The notes below the pieces were generated by a model that made no database searches, was not told the origin of the DNA, and saw only the letters and a program-made list of their open reading frames with translations. Of a DNA stretch of 16,872 bases, positions 1 to 8,801 are shown piece by piece. The stretch covers positions 1-16,872 of the forward strand of contig CAKQDA010000026.1 of assembly GCA_934218695.1 (NCBI GenBank), in the 5' to 3' direction. A program made the position numbers and the translations under genes. This stretch comes from an uncultured Succinivibrio sp. (lineage in GTDB: Bacteria > Pseudomonadota > Gammaproteobacteria > Enterobacterales > Succinivibrionaceae). The stretch's first letter is position 1; each line of letters starts with the position of its first letter.

Positions 1-265
1 TCGTGACAACGGAAATGCATTATAGACTTTTTTTATTCCTTGTCAAATTTTTTTTATTAATTTTTTCTAGTTTTTTTCGTCTATTAATACTCACCCTTTG
101 ACAGCCGGCTTGTTTATGCCGTTCTTTTGATCATCTTTGCGTGAGTGCATTTTTAAGTTTAGTTTGCTTTTTCTAAAAATCAAATTTCTTGTCGCTGATT
201 AATCCTTAGGACATTTTTACTTTTATGCAAAAATAATTCTGAAATTTACAGCCGAGGATCTGTTT

Positions 266-2110
266 TTATTTTAATTTTTTAACCGCAACAGCACAGTTCT
301 TACCTGAAAAGGCAATTCCTACAGCCTGCACAGAAGTAATATTTTCATCTTCAAACAGAGGCTCTGCGTAGTTTTTCTCTTCAATCTGAGAAATGGCCTC
401 TTCAGCCTTTTTGATTCTGCTTTCTTTTTCTCTGCAGACTTTTAGTTCAACAACGACACCCTTTTCACCGACACTGTCCGTAAAGAGAATATCTGCATAA
501 CCGTCACCAGATTCTGTATTTGAGTGATATTCTGTAAAAAATTCTTCAGAACAGTTTGTAAAAATGCCGTTTAAAAAGCCGTGATAGTAGTTTTCAGGAG
601 GTGCTTTTGAGGCAATATCTCTTACAGATACGAACTTCTTTAAGTAAATACGTAACTGAGTCTGAACAAACTCATTGTCACCTGTGAGCATTGCATCTGC
701 AATTCTGTTTGCAAGATTGTCAATTTTTAAAGAATTGTCGAATCTGTTCTTAATATTATCGGTAAAACATTTTAGAATTTCGAGGTTTGGAATTTTTGCA
801 AAGACTACTTTATTAAGATTACTGTCTTTCTTGAGCTCTTCTGTTGTCTTATCCCAGTCCAAGGTTAAATAACCTGTATGCAGAAGCAGTGACCAGAAGT
901 CATCAGGATTGTGTTCTGACAGACTGTCATAGTTCATGGAATCATTGAGACTGAAACTTATTGACTTACCATCTATGAGGTCCTGCATCTTCTGAGTGTC
1001 TTTATCTGTAAGATATCCTAAATATTCATAGACAGCAGAGCTTGAGGTGGTTCCTGTCCAGTAGTTGTCTGCATGTATCTGCTGTAATTCACCATCTATT
1101 TTCAGTTTGTAATTATTACGAATGAAATTTACCACATCCCATGGACAGAACATTTCTTTGTCATAGAATCTGTATCCGTCATAGTTATCTTTTACAAGGG
1201 CAGAGTATTCTGACAGGTCATAGTCATCAAGGAATCTGTTTGTTTCATCCTTGGTAAAACCGATTAAGCCTGTATAGTCTTTTTCTGTTGCAGTTACAGT
1301 ATTTACATAAAGATTGTTTACTCCTGTAAAGATACTGTTTTTAGCTACCTTTAAACATCCAGTCATAACTGTCTTGGTAAGAGTGTTCTCATCTTTTAGA
1401 ATACCTAAGAAGCCTGACAGTAAAGTTACCATCTTTTTATGGTAATCAGCTATAAAACCTCTGACATCCTTATACAGTACTGAATTCTGTAAATCGTGAT
1501 ATGAGGCCTTGGCTAGAGGTACATCATATTCATCTATGAGCAGGACTGGGAGTTTACCGTATTCCTTGTACAGGAATGATGATAAGTGTGTTAAGGTCTT
1601 TTTTAAACGGGAAGAATTCTTACTGTCTTCAAGATAATTGATATCTGTAAGCTGACTTAGTATTTCTTTATCCTGTTCATCTAATTTTGAACTGTTTAAA
1701 AGATATTTGTATTCAGAAGCAACTTCCCATACAGTATCTGCAAACATCTTATAGGCATCTTCAAAGTTATCTCCATCCACACTCTTTAAAGTGATAAAGA
1801 TAACAGGATATTTACCCATGTACTTTTCACAGAACTCTGTGTCTTTTAATATTTGTGTTCCTTCAAAAAGTCTTAGCTGTTCTGAGGTGTCAGTTGGATT
1901 TTCTTTGTTTATCTTTAAAAATGAGTTGAGCGTACTCATAAAGACTGTTTTACCAAAGCGTCTTGGTCTTGTAAACAGAAGTACCTTGCCACTGCCTTCA
2001 AGAACATTTTTCAGGTATGAGGTCTTATCCACAAAGTAACAGTTATCATTCCTTATTTCCTCATAACTGTTATACCCGTAAGGTAATGGCAGAAACTTCC
2101 TATCGCTCAT
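266..2110 (-). CDS. AAA-ATPase-like protein with C-terminal PD-(D/E)XK nuclease domain
   Basis: A 614-aa protein with the two-part layout of the AAA-ATPase-like/DUF1703 family. The N-terminus carries the family's atypical P-loop, RPRRFGKT at residues 48-55 (K54, T55), where the first glycine of a classical Walker A is replaced. A Walker B follows at about 189-198 (VLLIDEYDVP, D193/E194). The C-terminus has a PD-(D/E)XK nuclease signature: D540 in YADILF, then E555-L-K557 in VVVELKV. These are the expected metal-binding and catalytic residues, so the nuclease looks intact. The start ATG has an AGGA Shine-Dalgarno 8 bases upstream. The gene lies 132 bp downstream of recD on the same strand and has a separate TATAAT-like element, so it may be its own unit. 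The family is common, often in many copies, in gut anaerobes. Its biological role is not established and the substrate cannot be read from the sequence. The family call is secure. Confidence 0.9.
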   Translation of the reverse strand: MSDRKFLPLPYGYNSYEEIRNDNCYFVDKTSYLKNVLEGSGKVLLFTRPRRFGKTVFMSTLNSFLKINKENPTDTSEQLRLFEGTQILKDTEFCEKYMGKYPVIFITLKSVDGDNFEDAYKMFADTVWEVASEYKYLLNSSKLDEQDKEILSQLTDINYLEDSKNSSRLKKTLTHLSSFLYKEYGKLPVLLIDEYDVPLAKASYHDLQNSVLYKDVRGFIADYHKKMVTLLSGFLGILKDENTLTKTVMTGCLKVAKNSIFTGVNNLYVNTVTATEKDYTGLIGFTKDETNRFLDDYDLSEYSALVKDNYDGYRFYDKEMFCPWDVVNFIRNNYKLKIDGELQQIHADNYWTGTTSSSAVYEYLGYLTDKDTQKMQDLIDGKSISFSLNDSMNYDSLSEHNPDDFWSLLLHTGYLTLDWDKTTEELKKDSNLNKVVFAKIPNLEILKCFTDNIKNRFDNSLKIDNLANRIADAMLTGDNEFVQTQLRIYLKKFVSVRDIASKAPPENYYHGFLNGIFTNCSEEFFTEYHSNTESGDGYADILFTDSVGEKGVVVELKVCREKESRIKKAEEAISQIEEKNYAEPLFEDENITSVQAVGIAFSGKNCAVAVKKLK

Positions 2111-2151
2111 TTGTCTTATCCTGATCTATACTCCATTCATCATATATTTCA

Positions 2152-2157
2152 ATTATA
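2152..2157 (-). promoter_or_regulatory. Candidate -10 box for the AAA/PD-(D/E)XK gene
   Basis: A perfect TATAAT on the minus strand, preceded directly by TG, would place a transcript start near 2145 and leave a leader of about 35 nt before the ATG at 2110. No good -35 hexamer is seen at 17 or 18 bases upstream, so the assignment rests on the -10 alone. No rho-independent terminator is visible between recD and this gene, so read-through from recCBD is also possible. Confidence 0.35.
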
Positions 2158-2242
2158 CATGATCAAAACGCTATCTTTCTGAGACCACAGCAGCGTTAGG
2201 TTAAGTTTGTTTTTAATCCAACTGCCTGCAGTAAAGACTCAT

Positions 2243-4516
2243 CTATTTCTTTAGCATTACCGACAGGCCACTTTCTCTGTAAACACGTTTTACCACACAT
2301 TCTTTGAAAAGATCCCTGTCTGTAATGATAGAAACTTTACCGCCTACAGTTACTGTTTCATTCGTATTTTTATCAGCAACGTCTTTTGATTTTGCTCTGG
2401 TAAGACCTGTGTAGATCAGTTCTTTGGTTAATACAGGATTATATGCAGCACACAGTACCATACATACATATGAATACTCACTACCCTGAGATTTGTGAAT
2501 TGTCATGGCAAAACCTGATCCGTAGTCACTTAATCTTTCAGGGCTTATCACACGAACATCTGTGAAGCTTGAGTCATCACCTGTTTTTCTGTCCTTTGGA
2601 GGAAAGAAAACCTTCAGGCGGTTCTCTTTTTTGCCATCCTCGCTGTCAAAGGCGACAAAACCGACATCTCCATTGTCAACATTTAAGAAAGGATCATTTC
2701 TTGAAATAAGAATTACCTTTCCCGGATAGAAATCCTCAGGATCGTACCTTAAATTCAGTTTTCCAGAGGCTCTTAAGAAAGACTGTACATCAGCATTAAC
2801 TTTTTTGTTGATCTCAACAGTGCCTAAAGGACCATTACGGTTGGCACACAAAATTCGATAATGATTTAACAGCTCAAAAACTGACTTTGCATCATCATCA
2901 TTTCTGATAACAAATCCAAATGATTTTAAAGCTGACAGATACTCCCCAGCGCCACAGAAAAAGTCCAGACTTTTTTTGGTGATAAAGGATGAAAGAGCTC
3001 TCAAGCCCGTGCGGGATTTATCTTTTATAAATACTGCTGTAACCTCGGCATTTTCATCATCTGAAAACAGACTGTCCTCATTCTCATTAACTGCAATAAA
3101 TCCATCTTTTTCAAACCATGAATCAATGAGATTTTCGTTTTCATAACCAGCCTCATTTACTGCTCTTGCAAGTTTTCCTAGCAGTGAAGACGACTTGAAA
3201 CGGTGTGACTCAACGAGCATTGAAACATTTTCTGAAATATTGTGTCCTGTACCGTCAGACTGAAGTAATGAGTCTTCTGTATAGCCTGTAATTAAACTGA
3301 GTTTTTTAAGCTTTTCTTTAGAAATTGAATCTTTATTGTTTAATACAGAACAGAGATCTGAAAATACCTGACCAGGCTCAACTGAAACTAACTGATCTTT
3401 ATCTCCTAAAAGGATGACCTTTGTGTTTATGTCAACAGCTTTAATTAACTTTGAGAATAAACTTAAGGAGAGCATGGACACTTCATCGACAATCAGTATG
3501 TTGCATGGCAGGGGATTGTCCTCGTTATAGAGAGGTCTCTCCTGATGAGGGATAACCCCGATCACCTTATGAACAGTTGTGGCTGTTCTTGGGATCATCG
3601 ATAAAAGTTTTTCCTTATCACAGTGAAACTCTGAACACAGTTTTTCAAAAGTACTGATAAACTCACTGCCAGGCTGCAGCTGACCTTCAATTGACTCCAC
3701 CATACGGGTGGCTGCTTTTCCTGTAGGAGCACAGAGAATGATCTGCTGCGGATGATTAGGATCTTTAGTTAAAAGTAGCATTAAAAGCTTTAGTACGGTG
3801 GTGGTTTTACCTGTTCCCGGACCTCCGCATATCACAGAAAAACTTGATAAGACAGAAGATGCTGCTGCTACTTTCTGCCAGTTTACCTTTTTACTGTTTT
3901 CTGAAAACAGAATATTCAGGGCCTTTTTCAGAAATTCCATTTCATCAGAACTCTGTTCTGTCAGATCATGACTCTTTTCTCTGATAAAGGAGGCGGCACT
4001 GTTTTCATAAGAGAAATAACGTCTAAAATACAGACGTCGGTTTTCAGAATTTATGTCATATACAAATAAAGGTGTAATGTCATCAAAACTGCTGCTTACA
4101 ATTGGACTGCTTGAACCTGACAGCTCTTTTAGCGTGCTTTGAATTACATATTCTGAAAATTTATTTACCTTTGTTTCAAGATCCTGCAGATAGAACTTTA
4201 TAAATTCATCATTTTCATAGAAATTTGCACAGATCCTGTTTAAAAACAGATTTTTTATGCTGTTTTCATCAATTTTTACGCAGATATCGCCATTTTCAAG
4301 ATTAATGGTTAAAGCTGTCAGCCAGAACAGATGCAGTTTTGAAAAACGGTCTCCATAGTTTTTTAGTAAGTGAGAGGCAATTGCGATGACAATAGGCTTT
4401 ACAAAGAATATCTCCCGGAACTTCTGCACAAGTTCTTCAGTTTTTAAGTCTTGTGCCTCAAATAAAGAGAAGAAGGTATCTATAGCTTTTAATTCTGAAC
4501 TTATGTCTTTTTTCAT
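2243..4516 (-). CDS. recD: RecBCD subunit alpha, 5'-3' helicase RecD
   Basis: A superfamily 1B helicase, the fast 5'-3' motor of RecBCD that processes double-strand DNA ends. Motifs appear in order: Walker A GGPGTGKTT at 231-239 (K237), motif Ia APTGKAATRM at 263-272, TTVHKVIG at 313-320, Walker B VDEVSML at 343-349, motif III GDKDQLVSV at 371-379, motif V TIHKSQGSE at 672-680, and motif VI YTGLTRAK at 702-709. The N-terminal ~200 residues match the RecB-binding region in position only. At 757 aa it is about 150 aa longer than E. coli RecD (608 aa). Much of the excess lies between motif III and motif V, where long Ser/Asp-rich stretches occur. The ATG follows the recB TAG after 3 bases, and its Shine-Dalgarno (GAGGAA) lies inside the end of recB, which indicates translational coupling. 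All ATPase motifs are intact. Confidence 0.96.
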   Translation of the reverse strand: MKKDISSELKAIDTFFSLFEAQDLKTEELVQKFREIFFVKPIVIAIASHLLKNYGDRFSKLHLFWLTALTINLENGDICVKIDENSIKNLFLNRICANFYENDEFIKFYLQDLETKVNKFSEYVIQSTLKELSGSSSPIVSSSFDDITPLFVYDINSENRRLYFRRYFSYENSAASFIREKSHDLTEQSSDEMEFLKKALNILFSENSKKVNWQKVAAASSVLSSFSVICGGPGTGKTTTVLKLLMLLLTKDPNHPQQIILCAPTGKAATRMVESIEGQLQPGSEFISTFEKLCSEFHCDKEKLLSMIPRTATTVHKVIGVIPHQERPLYNEDNPLPCNILIVDEVSMLSLSLFSKLIKAVDINTKVILLGDKDQLVSVEPGQVFSDLCSVLNNKDSISKEKLKKLSLITGYTEDSLLQSDGTGHNISENVSMLVESHRFKSSSLLGKLARAVNEAGYENENLIDSWFEKDGFIAVNENEDSLFSDDENAEVTAVFIKDKSRTGLRALSSFITKKSLDFFCGAGEYLSALKSFGFVIRNDDDAKSVFELLNHYRILCANRNGPLGTVEINKKVNADVQSFLRASGKLNLRYDPEDFYPGKVILISRNDPFLNVDNGDVGFVAFDSEDGKKENRLKVFFPPKDRKTGDDSSFTDVRVISPERLSDYGSGFAMTIHKSQGSEYSYVCMVLCAAYNPVLTKELIYTGLTRAKSKDVADKNTNETVTVGGKVSIITDRDLFKECVVKRVYRESGLSVMLKK

Positions 4517-4519
4517 GAC

Positions 4520-7500
4520 CTATTCCTCACCTGTTTCCTTCGTCTTTTTACCTTCACCACTGTTATCTGAACCTGTGTCACTTGCTTCACCGTCAAAGAG
4601 GCTACTAAGTCTCTGAATGATCTTTTCAGATGGTTTAACATAGAACTGTCCCGGACTTACTGTATCTGAACTGTTCATACCGCGCAGATACAGATAGATA
4701 ACACCGCCAAAGTCCTTTTCGTATGAGAAGTTGTGTACAGTGTTCTTTAAAAATCTGTACAGTGCCAGAGAATAGAACAGGATCTGCACGTCATAGCGTG
4801 ATTCAAAAACTGACTTTAGGATATTCTCCTGTGTGTAGCGGGAAAAACTGTTTCCAAGATAATTTGACTTGTAGTCAACCATAAAGAACTTAGAACCCTC
4901 AATGGTGTCAAACCTTGCCACAAGATCAAGACTTCCGTTCATAAAGCCTTTGAAATTACTCTTTTTAAGATCCGGAAGATCAGGTACTGAAGCTAATTTG
5001 TAAGAGGAGATCTCACTTTTGTAAAAGTCATGGCAGATTTCATTTAACACATTTACTCTAAAGTCTCTGCATGGCAGAAAATAATCAAGCTCCCTGGCAC
5101 TGTCTGATGCGCACAAATCAGAAAGCATAACCTGCCCCCCTCCTTTGCCTTCAGGCAAAAGCTTTGCATTGAGGACATCATACAGCCAGTATGAGAGTGC
5201 CACGATTTTGCGGTTGTGCAGTTCCCCGTCATCACCTGGATTTGACACAAGATGATAGAAATCATATTTGAGCTGAGCATTTACAAACTCATACAGTGAA
5301 TCCCTATCTGTCTTTACGACCTCATCTTTAGATAGAACTATTTCCATGAGCTTGTGCAGGAAAGAGCCTGCTGCACTTCCTCTGGCAAAGGTAAAGTTTA
5401 TAAGATCTTGCTCATGTGGATCGGAAACATCACTGTCATCTTCAACTTCTGTCTGTTTTTCGTCAGAGAGGGAAGCGAACATGTCATTGTGGGCACCACT
5501 TGTAATTGCCGAATATGAAGTTACTGTAAAGCTGTTATCCACAGATCCTGTGTCTAAGGATGACACCTCATAGACGTGAGGTTTCTGAACAGTGATCTTT
5601 TCATATTCCAAATCCTCATAACCGTTAAGTTTTGTAAAAAGCTCTGTATCTGCAACAGCTTTTAACGGGATCTCAGATACTGTCTGCTCAGAGGCTCCGG
5701 TGTTCTTATCTTTTAACTTTGATTTACTGTCAGTATCCTTTTTGTCACCATCATTTCCCTGAGTTACGGATATGATCTGCCTTAATGGTTCAGCAACAGG
5801 TTTTCCTGTCAGTGAAACGCATTGAGGAAAACATATGAAGTTAGCTAGCTTTGCTCTTGTAAGAGCCACATACAGTAATCTTTCCTTTTCCTGCAGGGAT
5901 GCAATCTCTGTGAGATTTTTTACAGTGCGCTCGCCGAATTTCTGCTCTTCATCAAGGCAGAGTGTTACCTGCTTGAGTTCAGGATCATAATAAATGCCTT
6001 CAGATTTTCTTAATGACATATAGCCTGATTCAAAAGGTGTAAACACAATCGGAAATTCAAGACCTTTTGACTTGTGTACAGTCATCACCTTTACAAGAGA
6101 CTGTTCTGACTCCAGACGTTTTTTTACATCATCTTCAGACAGATCACCCTTATTGTTCAGGGCAAGCTCCCTAAACCATAAAAGCTGTGCACTCGATCCT
6201 GTTACCTTAGAGTTTACTGACTGAATAATTTCAGCTATCTGAAAGTAATTTGACAGAGCTCTTTCACCACTGTCTGTTTCAAGAATTGTTTTTAACAGTT
6301 CGTGTTCATTTACATACTGGGTAAACGCACAGATAAAGCCGTATTTTTCCCATGAGTCTCGGCAGGTTCTTAACAGAGTAATTTCCCTGTCAAATTTATC
6401 CGTGCGGATGCTGTCTAAAAATTCGTCAGAAGAGAGTCTTAAAAGTGAAGAGGCTAGAAGACGGTTAACCTTTGGAAAGTTTGTGCTGTCACACATTGCC
6501 TCCATTAGGTAAATGATATTGGTAGCCTCCTCTGTAGTATTTACAGTGCCATATTCTCCTTCACAATTTAAAACAGATTCCCTATCTGAGAAATAAACTG
6601 ACTGAACAGACTGCTTTTTTAAGGCCTCCTGAATATAACCGTTCTCTCTTGCACTGTTCACAAGGATGGTGATATCACTTGGTCTGACTTCACGAACTTC
6701 TCCTTTGTCCTCTATTCTGCCTTCTGACAGACATCTTCTGACATCATGTGCCACAGCTTCTGCAATGGCGGAATAATACTCTTTAGCTGAAGGCTTGCCG
6801 GGCTTTTTAGAAGACTCAAAAGAAATTTCCCTGACATAGTTACAGACAGGAGCACTGCTGTTCTCATTTTCAAAGTAGAACTTCTTATTCCTTGAGCTCT
6901 CTGAAAAGCCCACCTCTGAAAAATGAATTTTACTGTCAGTATGTAGAGTATCACCATCGTTAAAGTAGTCAAAGGGGTGCTTCACATATGGGAAGACAGA
7001 TGAAGATGAGTTTTCTGCAGACAGTTCTTCTGTCATGGCATTTTCTTTACTGCTGTCTCCGACCTCTTTGAAGATCTTGTTGACGCCTTCGATAATATTA
7101 GGACTTGAACGATAGTTGGTATTTAAAGTGTAGAATTTGCCCCTGTATTTTTTTATAAGATCTTTTGCCTTGTTGTAAGAGTTGATGTCTGTGCCTCTGA
7201 AGGCATAAATTGACTGTTTCGGATCACCGATAAAATAGCAGTGAGCATATTCATCAGCCGCCTCCTGGTTTAAGTACAGTTTACTGAATACAGCAAACTG
7301 TACAGGATCAGTATCCTGAAACTCATCAATCATCGCCACAGGATATCTTTTTCTTAAAAGAGAGGCCAAAACATCTCCTCTCTCCCGGTCACAGTTAAGA
7401 GCAACCGAAAGCTGTCTTAAGACTTCATTATTTGAAATAACATTGTCTCTTTCGCACAGTTCATCTGTTTTTAAAATCACCTTTAGGGCAATCAGAATTC

Positions 7501-8773
7501 TCAGTTCCTTTTTAATGGTTTCAAAAGGCTTTTTAGCATCATTGTAGGATCTTAAAAGTTCTTTTGCGTCAAACTCAAAAGCCTCAAGTTCAGGGTAGGC
7601 AAATTCAGCCCCCTTGTTCACCTTCACAAAATGCAGATTCTTAGGATCAGACATCTTAGCAAGATCTGTAGGTTTTATTGTATCGAGCCTGCATATGAAG
7701 TTTTTTACATCAGTTGTGTCATCTGCAAGTGAACTTTCAACTGCATCAAGAAAAACAAGACCGGCTCTGCCAGAAAGATAGGGAGAGGAGCCGTTGAGTT
7801 TTCCTGAAGACAGGGTATACAGAATTCCCGGAACCTTTGTTCCATCAGCTAAGATACTTACAATCTGTCCCCTGTACTGTCGTAACTTTTCAAGTCCCTC
7901 TGTCATGACTGAACAGCATCTTTCATACTCATCTAAAAGAAACCTCAGCCTGTCGTCAGGAGTTTTCTGCAGTTTTCTGTCAGGCTGATAATAAAACCTT
8001 ACTGAAAATCCGTAATATCCCTTTTCATGATCGATAAGTCTTACCTTTTCTAAAGTGTCTGCAGATCCTTTTAGCTCTCCGTGTTCAGGATCATTGAACG
8101 AAAGCAGATTTAACAGTAAATCTCTGTCAATGCCGCTGTCCTTATAGAATAAAGCTCTCCATACTGACAGCATGGCTTCTTTCCGTTCTTCTGATATGTC
8201 CTGCGTCAGAGTTACGTTAAAGGCTCTGCCTGCCTCAAAAGAGTAAATCTGATTCAAAGCCCTGTTGCAGAAGGAATGAATGGTGCTGATTGAAGCTTTA
8301 TCAATGTTACGCTCAGCTCTTATCAGCAGACGTGAAAATACTGAAGCAATCTTTTTAATGTTATCTGTATCTTCACTGTCAAAAGCTTTTGACGAATAAC
8401 TCTCTATGCAGTGAACTGCCACTTCTCTGAATGGAGAGTCAAGCTCACTTATTTTCCTGTCACCGGTTTTTATGAGGTCAAACTCAATGCGGCACTCATG
8501 AATTTTTTCTAATACTCTGGCCCGAAGATCGGCTGCTGCTGCATTGGTAAAAGTTACAATCAGCAGGTTCTCAATATCCAGAGGCTCTTTTGTGTTTCCC
8601 CTCTGTGTTCCCTCAAGCAGCAGGCGAACCACCAGATTACTGATAGTAAAGGTCTTACCGGTACCGGCAGAGGCTTCGATCATGGATGATTTATCCAAAT
8701 CAAATTCGGATAATTTCAGTTCCTTTGCTTCGAAGTCATTATTTTCTTTTTCATTTACATTAGACATATTCAT
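4520..8773 (-). CDS. recB: RecBCD subunit beta, 3'-5' helicase and nuclease RecB
   Basis: A UvrD-type superfamily 1A helicase fused to the single nuclease of RecBCD. Helicase motifs: Walker A ASAGTGKT at 34-41, TFTNAAA at 74-80, Walker B MIDEFQDTDP at 481-490, motif III GDPKQSIYAFRGTD at 516-529, motif V VMTVHKSKGLEFP at 896-908, and motif VI LLYVALTRAK at 966-975. The nuclease domain has H1140 in GSFLHKLME, D1283 in GSLDLV, and D1300/K1302 in VDYKSNYLG, equivalent to E. coli H956, D1067, D1080 and K1082. The enzyme should therefore be nuclease-proficient. It is 1417 aa against 1180 in E. coli. Part of the excess is a low-complexity Asp/Lys/Ser/Thr-rich segment at about 1000-1120, where the tether between helicase and nuclease lies, plus a polar tail in the last 25 residues. 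The start ATG has AAGGA 7-8 bases upstream in the 28-bp gap after recC. A second in-frame ATG two codons later is also possible. Confidence 0.97.
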   Translation of the reverse strand: MNMSNVNEKENNDFEAKELKLSEFDLDKSSMIEASAGTGKTFTISNLVVRLLLEGTQRGNTKEPLDIENLLIVTFTNAAAADLRARVLEKIHECRIEFDLIKTGDRKISELDSPFREVAVHCIESYSSKAFDSEDTDNIKKIASVFSRLLIRAERNIDKASISTIHSFCNRALNQIYSFEAGRAFNVTLTQDISEERKEAMLSVWRALFYKDSGIDRDLLLNLLSFNDPEHGELKGSADTLEKVRLIDHEKGYYGFSVRFYYQPDRKLQKTPDDRLRFLLDEYERCCSVMTEGLEKLRQYRGQIVSILADGTKVPGILYTLSSGKLNGSSPYLSGRAGLVFLDAVESSLADDTTDVKNFICRLDTIKPTDLAKMSDPKNLHFVKVNKGAEFAYPELEAFEFDAKELLRSYNDAKKPFETIKKELRILIALKVILKTDELCERDNVISNNEVLRQLSVALNCDRERGDVLASLLRKRYPVAMIDEFQDTDPVQFAVFSKLYLNQEAADEYAHCYFIGDPKQSIYAFRGTDINSYNKAKDLIKKYRGKFYTLNTNYRSSPNIIEGVNKIFKEVGDSSKENAMTEELSAENSSSSVFPYVKHPFDYFNDGDTLHTDSKIHFSEVGFSESSRNKKFYFENENSSAPVCNYVREISFESSKKPGKPSAKEYYSAIAEAVAHDVRRCLSEGRIEDKGEVREVRPSDITILVNSARENGYIQEALKKQSVQSVYFSDRESVLNCEGEYGTVNTTEEATNIIYLMEAMCDSTNFPKVNRLLASSLLRLSSDEFLDSIRTDKFDREITLLRTCRDSWEKYGFICAFTQYVNEHELLKTILETDSGERALSNYFQIAEIIQSVNSKVTGSSAQLLWFRELALNNKGDLSEDDVKKRLESEQSLVKVMTVHKSKGLEFPIVFTPFESGYMSLRKSEGIYYDPELKQVTLCLDEEQKFGERTVKNLTEIASLQEKERLLYVALTRAKLANFICFPQCVSLTGKPVAEPLRQIISVTQGNDGDKKDTDSKSKLKDKNTGASEQTVSEIPLKAVADTELFTKLNGYEDLEYEKITVQKPHVYEVSSLDTGSVDNSFTVTSYSAITSGAHNDMFASLSDEKQTEVEDDSDVSDPHEQDLINFTFARGSAAGSFLHKLMEIVLSKDEVVKTDRDSLYEFVNAQLKYDFYHLVSNPGDDGELHNRKIVALSYWLYDVLNAKLLPEGKGGGQVMLSDLCASDSARELDYFLPCRDFRVNVLNEICHDFYKSEISSYKLASVPDLPDLKKSNFKGFMNGSLDLVARFDTIEGSKFFMVDYKSNYLGNSFSRYTQENILKSVFESRYDVQILFYSLALYRFLKNTVHNFSYEKDFGGVIYLYLRGMNSSDTVSPGQFYVKPSEKIIQRLSSLFDGEASDTGSDNSGEGKKTKETGEE

Positions 8774-8801
8774 GAATTTTTCCTTTACTTAGACTTCTTT
8801 T

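Noticed and set aside
98..126. A TTGACA hexamer on the plus strand as a promoter.
   Set aside because: No acceptable -10 box lies at 16-18 bases spacing, and no plus-strand gene follows.
8634..8645. A Chi-like CTGGTGG on the minus strand within recB.
   Set aside because: It matches only 7 of 8 bases of E. coli Chi and lacks the leading G. The Chi sequence of this organism is unknown, and single occurrences are uninformative.
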